NCBI GenBank assembly: GCA_039090855.1
Contig: CM077012.1
Location: 142,262,541-142,326,540, forward strand
DNA: 64,000 bases
Direction of reading: 5' to 3'
Origin: Macrothele yani
Taxonomy: Eukaryota > Arthropoda > Arachnida > Araneae > Macrothelidae
The notes below the pieces were generated by a model. That model was not told the origin of the DNA, made no database searches, and worked only from the letters and a program-made list of their open reading frames with translations. Both the position numbers and the translations under genes were made by a program. Positions within the stretch are counted from its first letter, which is position 1, and each line of letters starts with the position of its first letter. Of this stretch, positions 1-9,879 are shown piece after piece.

Positions 1-408
1 AGAAAAATCCTCAACTACAAAAAACATCATGCAGGGACAAAAAGGGCAGAAATGGATAAAATTCCAGGACATGCAACAGAATTTTGGAACATTTCCAAGA
101 CTTTTCCAGGCCAAAATGGAATTCCAGGATGTGTATGAACCATGGATTTGACATATACATATCTATATAAAAGTTTATATTCATGTGTATCAATATTAAA
201 ACTGATGTTATACAAGCACATCGATATACACAACACAAATTACGTTTTTAAAAAATAGTAGCCTTACAATTAAAATAGTTCAAGGTTTTTCTGAAAATAG
301 TTGCTTTTGGCTGTTTTTTGTAAGAAATTGTAGCCATAGTCTCCTGTCATCAAAAATAGTAGCAATAGTCGCCTATTTAGTCGCTACTGGCAGCCCTGTA
401 AGCCCCCT
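1..408. repeat. Interspersed repeat R1, copy 1
   Basis: About 400 bp that recurs almost intact at 38420-39050 (for example AAATCCTCAACTACAAA and AAAATAGTTGCTTTTGGCTG in both). The shared 3' end reads GTCGCTACTGGCAGCCCTG or GTTGCCACTGGCAGCCCTG. No coding potential; family not recognised. The copy may be cut by the window start. Confidence 0.75.
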
Positions 409-985
409 CTTTCCAGCGAAGCAGGTGTTTATGCCATACCTCTACCAAGATCGGGACGGCTGCAAGTGATACTACATTGGAATGACCAAACCTCCTTTTC
501 GAATTAGAGTCTACAAGCATAAGAGGGACTTAAAAGAAAGGCAAATTAATCACAGCCCTATCCAGAGAAATCCAGTTTAAGTCCGCTAATCCTATGTGGG
601 ATGGCATGAAGAAATTAGCTTCCTAATCTACTCCTAAATCCACTGCCATTTGGGAAACTTTGGAGATCATTACCAACAAGGAGGCCTGCAATGACAGTCT
701 CGCTAGAGTTACCATGAATTTGGAAACAGTTCAAATAGTGAATGCCCTTTGTTTTCCCCCAAGGATTCCGCGTGCAAAACGAAAATGATACCTTGAGTCT
801 TTTATTCAATACTTACGTTTGCATCTCTTTGTTTAATGTCAAGTCACCGTGTTCAAATTGTTGAAGAGTTCCATTATCCAGTTTGCTGTCTACCTTCCTT
901 GAAAAAGCCATCTGGCTGATGTGCAAAAGCTTGGAAACAGATTTTCTTAATCTACACCAAGAAATTCGGATTACTAGTATAGTTA
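409..985. mobile_element. Penelope-like GIY-YIG endonuclease fragment and tail
   Basis: On the plus strand around 455-560 the translation reads ...YYIGMTKPPFRIRVYKHKRDL..., the YIG...R....H pattern of the C-terminal GIY-YIG nuclease of EN+ Penelope-like elements, followed by a frameshifted continuation to about 785. The tail at 846-985 (minus sense) matches repeat family R2 at 17360-17545 and 31560-31610. No reverse transcriptase remains. Assignment rests on the short nuclease motif. Confidence 0.45.
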
Positions 986-2525
986 TACTACACAATAGAG
1001 TCACATTACTGGGACCACCTACTTTTGAAGTCAACAGCACGTAGCCAATGAAAGAAGGCACGTGTTGTGAGCTGGCTTGGAGGGTATATAAGGTGTTCTG
1101 TAGGCATTCTGAAAACATCGCCGCAGGTGGCCGAGTGGGCAACGTTCGTGACTGCCACAGGAAGGGCCTCAGGTTCAATCCCAGGCAGGTACGAACGCTC
1201 GATCCACTAAATACCTGCCGTGCGTCGGATGGGCACGTTAATCCGTCGGACCCCGGGTACTGCCCCCCAGTAATAAATAAGGGCGTCTACCTCCCCCTTT
1301 CTACTTCGCTTCCGTGTCACTTTCCTATCGGGCGCTTTAGCCCAAATCTCCTAGTTTCCTATTTCTAAGGGTTGTTTAAGACCTGGGGTCAGACACTCCC
1401 TAAAAATCCTCTACATATGATCATCTGAAAACATCACTCGTTGCTGTCATGGATAAAAGGAGTGATTTATCAGATTTGCAAAAAGGGACGATTATCGGCT
1501 TTCGGGCCAAGGGTGGAAGTATTTCTGAAACAGCACAGTTTGTGAACTGTGCACATGCTGCTGTGGTTAAAGTGTATTGTGATTGGAGAAATGGCACCAT
1601 TGTGAATAATCGATGTGGAAACTGCGGAGCGCCACGTGCTGTTGATATAAGAGGTGAAAGTCTGTTTTGAAGGTGTGCAAGGGCCGATCAACACGCTACC
1701 GTGGAGCAACTCACTGGCTGAATGAACTAGGGGGCCACCGGAAGTGTGTCTAAAATAACAGTTCAGTGATCCCTGCTGCGCATGGGGGCTCCGATGCAGA
1801 CGGATAGTCACTGCACCTATGCTAACGAAGGTGCATTGGCAGAAAAGGCTTACATTTGCACGGCAGTACTGGAATTGGACCTCTGCTGATTGGCAAAGGA
1901 TCGCCTGCTCCGATGAGTCACGTTTTCTGCTTCATTGAATGGATGAACGTTGGCGTATAATGGGAGAACCATTTGAGAACAAACACTCTTCAACCATTGC
2001 TGGAAGAACACAAGCTGGTGGGGGCAGCATTATGGTCTGGGGAATGTTTTAGTGGCATTCTCTGGGTCCACTCATACCTGTGGAAGGAACCATGGACCGA
2101 ATTCATTATGAATTCATACTTGCAGACTATGTACACCCATATATGCTGATTGTCTTCCCTGAAGCGAATGGGATCTTCCAGCATGACAAACCGACGTGTC
2201 ACACATCTAGAAATGCCTGCGAGTGGTTGGAAGAGCACGATGAAGACTTCAAAGTACTTTCCTGGCCCCCTAATTCCCCTAACTGAAACCCAAACGAGAG
2301 TCTGTGGGACCACCTCGATCGTGTTGTTCGCTCTATGGATCCTCCTCCACCACACCCTCCAGCAGCTGTCAGATGCACTGCAGTCAGCATGGTTCCGCAT
2401 ACCTGTGAACACCTTCCAGGACCTTATTGAGTCACTTCCAGCCAGTCTAGCTGCTATCCATGCTGCACACTGTGGTTACTCTGGATATTAGCTGGTGGTC
2501 AATAATGTGACTCAACCATGTATAT
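986..2525 (+). mobile_element. Tc1-like element with degraded transposase
   Basis: Inverted termini are visible: GAGTCACATTACTGGGACC near 997-1015 and the reverse complement of GAGTCACATTATTGACCACC near 2496-2514. A reading frame opens at 1449 (MDKRSDLSDLQKGTIIGF), a Tc1-type DNA-binding start, and ends after 73 codons. Later pieces in shifting frames give SLGPLIP..., HPYMLIVFPEANGIFQHDKP..H and WLEEHDEDFKVLSWPPNSPN, the region of the second catalytic Asp and the PP.SPD block. The expected FQQDNAP is mutated to FQHDKPT, so it is inactive. A SINE interrupts the 5' part. Confidence 0.75.
1120..1423 (+). mobile_element. tRNA-derived SINE, family 2, copy 1
   Basis: The head GCCGCAGGTGGCCGAGTGGG has a tRNA-type A box, and CAGGTTCAATCCC is a B-box-like sequence. 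The body carries CCGTGCGTCGGATGGGCACG and the tail ends CTCTACATATGATCA. It is flanked by a 12-bp duplication TCTGAAAACATC (1108-1119 and 1424-1435), so it is a complete insertion. A second copy lies at 50065-50375. Confidence 0.85.
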
Positions 2526-2642
2526 ATATATTTTTTAGTACAGTTGGTGTACAGTTCCTGTTTATTTATTAAAGTTTCTTTTTGACAAATGTAAAAAAAA
2601 AAAAAAAAAAGGACAATGATCAAGAAAACTCAATATGTTTAC

Positions 2643-2694
2643 CTGTATTTCTCTTAAAGCAACTTTTCTAGCATGGTCAGGCATCCCCATTTCT
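2643..2694 (-). CDS. LONP2: LONP2 internal exon E
   Basis: Short 52-bp LONP2 exon bordered by a polypyrimidine tract plus TTTCAG and by donor GTAAACAT. It contributes one base to a codon shared with exon D, then EMGMPDHARKVALREIQ, matching vertebrate ...SSMPEQAHKVCVKEIKRL just before the AAA+ domain. Too short to stand alone, but frame, phase and order agree with exon D. The ATPase and protease exons should lie at coordinates below 1; none was seen in 1-2640. An A-tract and the end of a Tc1-like element lie within about 50-120 bp of its donor. Confidence 0.85.
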
Positions 2695-3264
2695 CTGAAA
2701 GAAAAAAAATAGGTGAATATGCAGAAACTACATAGAGATTTTTAACACATTTAAACCTTAATATGAAAGCAAATGCTGCAACACAAGAAACTAGTATTTG
2801 GCATAACACCAGCAATCATATTAAAGATTCATTACTGCATATAAAATTTTATATCTAATATGGCATACAAGGCCAATCTAAAAACACATCTAGTTAAACC
2901 AATAATTCTCGTGAATAAAGCTGATGCAACACTCAAGAGTACACACTTCATCTATACAAATTAAACAGAATGTTAGTCTGTATGTTCCCTATGAACTCCT
3001 AAACCCTTTGACCAAGTGGACTCTCTAGGACCCTGCAGAAAATATAGGCTACCACGGAACTTGGACACTCCACTCCTCTAGTGGTAGAATCAGAAATGCT
3101 GTCTAAAAGATTACCTTCAGAAATCACTTAACTTTTTTCTTCTCTCTTTTTTAATGCCTTCAGATTTTGGCAGAGTTGAAATCAACTGCCTTTCATATAT
3201 AACTCATTTTACTGAAGAACTAAACTGCTTCTTACTGTGTTTAAGTTTGTAGTTCATAGTTTGT
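2695..3264. other. Intron D-E sequence, nothing recognised
   Basis: AT-rich LONP2 intron. No exon-like frame, repeat family or terminal inverted repeat seen. Confidence 0.6.
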
Positions 3265-3277
3265 ATAGCCAAACAGG

Positions 3278-3503
3278 GCCGCCCCGGTGGCGCAGTGGTC
3301 TAAGCGATGGCCTCTGATCATTCGTCCGTAAGGGGTCCGGGTTTGAATCCCGGTGAGGCATGGATGTTGTGTTTGTCTTACGGCACTGGATCTCTCCCTT
3401 CCCTGGAACCAGTGACCCTAAATTAGGGACGGGCAACTGCTTATAGCCCATTGAGTTGCTCAGAGTGGTCGTTAAACCTCCAATCAAAAAAAAAAAAAAA
3501 AAA
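3278..3503 (+). mobile_element. tRNA-derived SINE, family 1, copy 1
   Basis: Pol III-type head: A box GGTGGCGCAGTGGTCTAAGC and B box GGGTTTGAATCCC. The body has CTTACGGCACTGG and CCCTGGAACCAGTGACCC, and the tail CCTCCAATC is followed by about 18 A. The 13-bp target duplication ATAGCCAAACAGG lies at 3265-3277 and 3504-3516. The most abundant family here, with eight copies. Confidence 0.92.
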
Positions 3504-3776
3504 ATAGCCAAACAGGTTTCGGCATTTATTCTTCCTGACTTTATGACTATAATTTCATCAATCATGCCGAAAGAACTTTCAGCTTGAGGACCATGGATGC
3601 ATAATAAAGAAGCTTTCACTATTTTATATAAATGGAGTAACTGAGAATATGAATACTTTTGGACACCATGCATCAATTCTTACAAATTTAACTTGTCACT
3701 TCTGTTTTAGGAAACTTTCCTTCCCTTAATCTGAAATGCAAACATTTATCAGGGAGAAATAATATTTAACAATATA

Positions 3777-5170
3777 CACTGACTGAAAAAAAAATCTCAA
3801 CACCAAGAAGGGGTTGTGTTAGATAAACGACAGTTGGTAGGCGGTGAGAGTACATCTGTAAGATAACGTCTATGCAAATTTTGCGCTCGGCGCATACGTG
3901 TGGCGCTGGTAGCGCCTCTCGGAACATGTAAAGCAGGTTTGCTGTAAATACGCGCTGTAACATTTGTGAGCGTTACTTATCGTTGAGATTCGACGTAGTG
4001 TGTTGATGTTAGTCAAGAATGCCATTGAGAAGATGAAGAAGCCGTTATCAACAGCCCACGGAGTTTGAATGAGGTCGTGTAAGAGGGCTACGAGAAAGTG
4101 GATTTTCTTTCCGCAATATTGCAGAACGACTTGGCAGGAATGTAGCCACTGTGCACGATTGTTGGCAGCGGTGGTCAAGGGAAGGTACTGCCTCAAGAAG
4201 ACCGGGTTCCAGCCGGCCACGTGGCACTACTGAGAGGGAAGACCACCATGTACTGCGTCTGCAATTTGAGCTGCAGTTGCCACCACAGTGACACAACGAA
4301 CTGTTACAAATCGGTTACTTAAAGGACAGCTCCGAGCCAGATGCCCTGTAGTGTGCATTCCACTTACTCCAAACCACTGCCGTTTGCGACGTCAGTGGTG
4401 TCAAGCTAGAGCTCATTGGAGGACGGAGTGGAGATCTGTTGTGTTTTCTGATGAAAGCTGGTTCTGCCTGGGTGCCAGTGATGGCCGTGTGTTGGTTAGA
4501 AGGAGGCCAGGTGAGCGCCGGCAACCAAGCTGTCTGCGGCAGAGACACACTGGACCTACACCTGGAGTTATGGTCTGGGGAGCAATTTCCTATGACAGCA
4601 GGAGCACTCTCGTGATTATCCCATGCACCCTGACGGCACAGTTGTACGTCGGTCTGGTGATTCAACCTGTTGTGCTGCCATTCATGAACAGCATTCCAGG
4701 GGGTGTTTTCCAACAGGATAACGCTCGCCTGCATACCGCTGTTGTAACCCAACATGCTCTACAGAGTGTAGACATGTTGCCGTGGCCTGCTAGATCACCA
4801 GATCTTTCTCCAATCGAGCAATATCATTGGACGACAACTCCAGCATCACCCCCAACCAGCATTAACCGTCCCTGTATTGACCGACCAAGTGCAACAGGCA
4901 TGGAACTCCATCCCACAAACTGACATCCAGCACCTGTACGACACAATGCATGAACGTTTGCGTGCTTGCATTCAACATTCTGGCGGTTACACCGGTTATT
5001 AATGTACCAGCATTTCACATTTAAAATGGCTCTTCTCGCGCTTACATTAAGCCGTGATCTTGAAACCTTAATAGATTAAATATGTTACCTATACAAATGT
5101 ATTGCCGCCATTTCATTCCTCTACAACTATTTTTTCGTGGTGTTGGGATTTTTTTTTCCCCCCGTCAGTG
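3777..5170 (+). mobile_element. Tc1-like DD34E element, family A, copy 1
   Basis: Bounded by TA dinucleotides, with termini CACTGACTGAAAAAAAAATC and the inverted GGGATTTTTTTTTCCCCCCG TCAGTG end. The transposase starts near 4020 (MPLRR, stop at codon 6) and shows HTH residues FRNIAERLGRNVATVHDCW, then VVFSDESWF (first Asp), VFQQDNARLHTA (second Asp) and ARSPDLSPIE (Glu). Relative to copy 2 at 22075 it has about 25 bp missing after the DNA-binding domain, and the sequence right after SPIE is shortened, so it cannot make a full protein. Confidence 0.92.
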
Positions 5171-5421
5171 TATATCGGTGGAATCATCGTCTAAAAAAAC
5201 GTTCCGATTACGGAAGAAATTCACTCAGTCAGGACTCCCGTTTTTGGAAATTTTTCCATTTTCAAACTGAATTGCATATATTTATATTTAATAACAATAG
5301 AGTGCAGAAGAAACATTATGCAAAACAGAATTCACAAATTATGGGGACGTTTTCCCTCAGTCTAACTTCCGGTTTTGGATACTGTTGCCCATATTTTCAA
5401 GATTAAATACAAACATTTATG

Positions 5422-5644
5422 TGGCCGCCCCGGTGGCGCAGTGGTCTAAGCGATGGCCTCTGATCATTCGTCCGAAAGGGGTCCGGGTTCGAATCCCGGT
5501 GAGGCATGGATGTTGTGTTTGTCTTACGGCACTGGCTCTCTCCCTTCCCTGGAACCAGTGACCCTAAATTAGGGACGGGCGACTGCTTATAGCCCATTGA
5601 GTTGCTCACGGTGGTCGTTAAACCTCCAATCAAAAAAAAAAGAA
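5422..5644 (+). mobile_element. tRNA-derived SINE, family 1, copy 2
   Basis: Near-identical to the copy at 3278. Target duplication AAACATTTATG at 5411-5421 and 5645-5655. The A-tail is short and contains one G. Confidence 0.92.
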
Positions 5645-5789
5645 AAACATTTATGCAAAAAAAATATTTAACAACAATACTAAACAGGGACATAGCGAGG
5701 GGAAAAAAATAATTACGGGAGAAATCTTCACTTGGCGATAATGGGCAATAACACGTAACGAGAGATAACTAAATTAAGGAAAATTTGTC

Positions 5790-7896
5790 ATGCTTTGTTA
5801 TGTAAGAAGATTAGAAAAATTTTAAATTCAAAAGTTGGGAGCTTTCAACCTTGTCTCAGGTCTTCATCACTCCAATGGAGGACTAAGTGTTTCCAGATTC
5901 TAAGCTTAAATTTTGTGTTGATGTTTTTATACTGTGGAATTAACTTTTTTATGGGTCTTATAGAAGTTATTATTCAAAAAAGTAGGTGGTCAAATTTTCG
6001 AACTGAAGCCTAGTTCGTCATCAGGACTAAGTCACTGGAGCAGTTGCTGCCACTCAGTTGGAAGAGTCAAACCGCAATTATCGTTAATTGTGGTACTTCT
6101 TGCTATTTCGATCCCTTCTTCTAGTTTCCTCTTTACTAAGTTTGACTGGTGGGCGATTATTCTTACTGAGTCCCAATTTATGGAGTGTTCGCTTGCTTGT
6201 ATACGTCTCTCTAGCACCGTTATGTTACTAATGTTCCTAATAGGTGCTTGGTGTTATTTCATTTGGACTTTAATACTTCTCCCTGTTTCTCCTATATGCC
6301 GAGTCCGCAGTTACAGTCTATGCAATATATTACTCCTTGCAATTGGATGTCCATTTGTTTCTGCTTTAAAGCTGGCAGGAATTTCTTCAATTTGTTACTT
6401 AGATCTGGAGCAAGCCTGATATTATATTTGGGTCTGATCCTCTTCAGTTTTTCGAAAAGTCCCTTGTGGTACGTAATTTTGCTGGTGAATTTGATAAAGT
6501 TGTTTATTTTCTGCTTCTTTTTTGGCACTTGTCTGAATAATTTCTTAACATAAGGGGAGGGGCAATTGTTTTCTGCCAATATTTCTTTTAATTCTTCTCG
6601 CCGTATTCGATTTAATATAATCAGGGTGGAGTGAGTAGAAGTCTAACATCTTCCCTGTATTAAGTGGGTTTTCTAAAAAGCTGAGTGAATATTCTCCCCT
6701 CTCTTGAGGTCAAGTTTAAATCAAGGAAATTGATGCTATGGTCTTTTTCCAGTTCCAAGGTGTACTGCAAGGTATTTTCTAGCGAGTTAAATTCTGCTAG
6801 AATTTGAGAGGGTAGAGATTGGTCCTCAGTATCTACTATAAATAGGACATCATCCATGTATCTTACATAGAGAGCAAATATTGAAGGTTGTACAAGGAGT
6901 TTTGCCTCGTTTATTTACATAATTAATTTGCAAGCAGAGGTGCTAGTGGAGAACCCATTGCAAGTCCTGAAGTTTGCCTGTAATATTTCTTTCTAAACTG
7001 GAAGAAATTATTTTTGAAAGAAAACAGGAGCAGTTCATATATGCCAAGTAGCATTTCTCTATTGTGATTATGGAAGACTATTTTTTCCACCAGGTTATCT
7101 GCAATGAATTCCAGCAGGAGGTCCAGGTTAATGTTGGTATACATAGATACTATATATCCAGGCTTGCCATTACTGGATGAATTAATTCTGGCAAGTTGTC
7201 TAGTTTTTCTTTCAGCTGCATGGATTTTTTTTAGAAGGTAGGGAGGAGAAGGGAAAATATCTCTGAGGTGAGTAAGTAAATAATTAATGTTGGAGAGTGG
7301 TGAATTTCTAGTGTCTATTTATAGGTCTTATTGGATGGCCTTTGTGAATTTTTTATTGTACCATAGATCTGAACTCTTGACTGGATTTTGGAGAAGCTTT
7401 TGAAGAGCTCATTTAGCTGATTTTTACTTTTTAAAGAGCTGATTAATTTCTTAATATTTTTGACAGTTTGATCAATAGGGTTAGCAGTGAGCTCTTCATA
7501 ATAAGGCTTGCTCAATTCAGCTTCCATTTTATTGTAATACTTATTTTTTTCCAACAATACCAAAATTTTGCTTTTATCTGCTTTCAGTGCTACTACTTTA
7601 TCATTGGTTTTGAATTTTTTAAGGTCGGTAACTGCTTTTCTATCAAAATTGTAAGCAATTTTTACTGGCTTTTTTACAAATTTTGAGACGCAGTCTGAGA
7701 ATTCTTTCTTTAAAGTGGCTGTTGTATTTTCATCTTCTCTTCCTACCTTACTACAGATGCTTTCTAAATCAATAAGCATTCGTTTTTTATCTAGTGATGT
7801 GGAGGAAAGGTTGTAGTTATATCCCTTATTGAGAAGATTAATCAAGTTTTCATATACTCCATCTTCCGTCAGATCTACGACGTGTTTGTTAATCAC
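5790..7896 (-). mobile_element. Penelope-like retroelement, minus-strand copy
   Basis: Reading right to left, 7896-7315 is a 193-codon open frame containing VVALKADKSKILVLL (the K.DKS...V motif of Penelope reverse transcriptases). Next come FRKKYYRQTSGLAMGSPLAP (7010-6950, RT motif with GLAMGSPLAP), YMDDVLFI (about 6860, catalytic DD), then INFLDLNLT, and at 6340-6300 VIYCIDCNCGLG, the start of the CX2C...YIG linker/GIY-YIG region. Frameshifts separate the blocks. The 3' tail (6024-5800) carries a hammerhead-like motif and ends with CTCCCAACTTTTGAA. The copy meets a plus-strand copy head to head near 7885. Confidence 0.88.
5990..6024 (-). ncRNA. Hammerhead-ribozyme-like motif, Penelope minus copy
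   Basis: Minus strand: CTGATGA, then CGAACTA-GGCTT-CAGTTCG, then AAA. This resembles the hammerhead core CUGAUGA-stem II-GAAA with one extra base before stem II, and sits where Penelope elements are known to carry such motifs. Cleavage site and stem I were not convincingly placed, so activity is inference. Confidence 0.4.
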
Positions 7897-8980
7897 AATA
7901 GAGAAATACTACTTGGCATATATGAACTGCTCATGTTTTCTTTCAAGAATAACTTCTTCCAGTTTGGAAAGAAATATTATAGGCAAACTTCAGGACTTGC
8001 AATGGGTTCACTAGCACCTCTGCTTGCAAATTATTATGTAAATAAACTAGAGGCAAAACTCCTTGTACAACCTTCAATATTTGCTCTCTATTGTAAGATA
8101 CATGGATGATGTCCTATTTATAGTAGATACTGAGGACTAATCTCTACCCTCTCAAATTCTAGCAGAATTTAACTCGCTAGAAAATACCTTGCAGTACACC
8201 CTGGAACTGGAAAAAGGCCATAGCATCAATTTCCTTGATTTAAACTTGACCTCAAGAGAGGGGAGAATATTCACTCAGCTTTTTAGAAAGCCCACTAACA
8301 CAGGGAAGATGTTAGACTTCTACTCATTCCACCCTGATTATATTAAATCGAATACGGAGAGACAATTTTTGGAAAAAATTGAAGTCCTGGTCTCTTCAGA
8401 TGCTTAAAAAGATCTTCACAGAGAAGAATTAAAAGAAATATTGGCAGAAAACAATTACCCCTCCCTTTATGTTAAGAAATTATTCAGACAAGTGCCAAAA
8501 AAGAAGCAGGAAATAACTTCAAATTCACCAGCAAAATTACGTACCACAAGGGACTTTTCGAAAAACTGAAGAGGATCGGAGCAAAATATAATATCTTGCT
8601 CCAGATCTAAGTAACAAATTAAAGAAATTCCTGCCAGCTTTAAAGCAGAAAGAAGTGGACATCCAATTGCAAGAAGGAGTAATATATTGCATCATCTGTA
8701 ACTGCGGACTTAGCTATATAGGAGAAACAGGGAGAAGTATTAAAGTCCGAATGAAATACCAAGCAGCTATTAAGAACATTAGTAACAAAACAGGGCTAGA
8801 CAGACATATACAAGCAAGTCGACACTCCATAAATTGGGACTCTAAGAATAATCGCCCACCAGTCAAACTTAGTAAAGAGGAAACTAGAAGGGATCGAAAT
8901 AGCAAGAAGTACCACAATTAACGATAATTGCGGTTGGACTCTTCCAACTGAGTGGCAGCAACTACTCCAGTGACGTAGTC

Positions 8981-9026
8981 CTGATGACGAACTAGGCTTT
9001 AGTTCGAAAATTTGACCTCCAAATTT
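8981..9026 (+). ncRNA. Hammerhead-ribozyme-like motif, Penelope plus copy
   Basis: CTGATGA (8981-8987), a perfect 7-bp stem CGAACTA/TAGTTCG with a 5-nt loop, then AAA. It is followed by a possible stem III AAATTTG/CAAATTT with loop ACCTC (9008-9026). The matching motif in the minus copy shows this is a fixed part of the element tail. Stem I pairing is not evident. Confidence 0.42.
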
Positions 9027-9111
9027 TTTGAATAATAACCTCTATAAAACCCGTAAAAAAGTCAATTCCACAGTACAATATGAATAGAGGTGCCATAAAT
9101 TCATTTACAAC

Positions 9112-9490
9112 TTGATGTTTTTGTTGCCAAAATCTAAAATAGATCTCCAGATCATTGGAATGTAGAGTGGAGATTCCAAATTGCATGTCTTTGGTGCAAG
9201 AAGAATTTCCAGTCTTTCACGGTAGCAGAGGGCGAACCAATTAACAAAAGGAGCAATAAGTTTTGTTTCATTCCAGCAGCGAATTGCAGAAGTATCTTCC
9301 ATTGTCACTGTGAAGATACTTCAACCCTGCTGTCAGAATGAAGCAAAACATATTGCTCCTTTTGATAATCAGTTCGCCCTATGCTACCATGAAAGCCTGG
9401 AAATTCTTTTTACACCAAAGACTTGCAAATCTGGAATCTCCACTCTACGTTCCAATGATCGGGAGATTTTAGATTCTGGCAACAAAAACA
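9112..9490. repeat. Palindromic insert in Penelope tail
   Basis: Two arms of roughly 180-190 bp meet near 9303 (GAAGTATCTTC...GAAGATACTTC). The outer ends are GATGTTTTTGTTGCC and GGCAACAAAAACATC. The minus copy has no such block between CCACAGTA and AAAACATCAACAC, so this is an insertion or inverted duplication specific to the plus copy. Confidence 0.8.
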
Positions 9491-9879
9491 TCAACACAAA
9501 TTTAACTGTAGAATCTGGAAACAATCAAGTCCTCCATTGGTGTGATGAAGACTTAAGACAAGATTGAAAGCTCCCAACTTTTGAAAAGTTCTAATCTCCT
9601 CACGTAACAAAGTGTGACCGATTTTTCTTAATTTAGAAATATTCACTCCGTCTAACTTCAGTTTTTGACAAATTTTGAATTCTGTCCTCAGACAGTAAAC
9701 AACCCCAACTAATCCCCCCTCAAATTCGATTCAGTATAGCATCAATCTCAAGAAATAACACAAATTATGACGAAAAGATGGAGTTCTGCGATTTCACAGA
9801 AGAATCAAATGGTGGTTTACCATAATTTCATCACCCACCATGTCCGTACTTCCATAATTCCAACCCAAAATTCGTAATG

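Larger units (their letters stand above)
7875..9610 (+). mobile_element. Penelope-like retroelement, plus-strand 5'-truncated copy
   Basis: Starts mid-reverse-transcriptase at FVNHNREILLGIYELL, the region matching 7070 in the minus copy. It continues through YYRQTSGLAMGS, a frameshifted Y-M-D-D block near 8100, INFLDLNLTSREGR (8225-8265) and FLEKIEVLVSSDA. At 8688-8920 an open frame gives YCIICNCGLSYIGETGRSI with downstream R and RHIQASRHS, the complete CCH/GIY-YIG signature of EN+ Penelope elements. Stops break the frame between these parts. The 3' tail repeats the hammerhead-like motif at 8981-9010 and is split by a palindromic insert at 9112-9490. Confidence 0.88.

Noticed and set aside
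3278..3360. Stand-alone tRNA gene at the head of SINE family 1
   Set aside because: The tRNA-like head recurs with the same body and A-tail at several loci with target duplications, so it is a SINE promoter.
4315..4755. 146-codon minus-strand open frame
   Set aside because: Antisense shadow of the Tc1 transposase, whose sense frames carry the DDE motifs.
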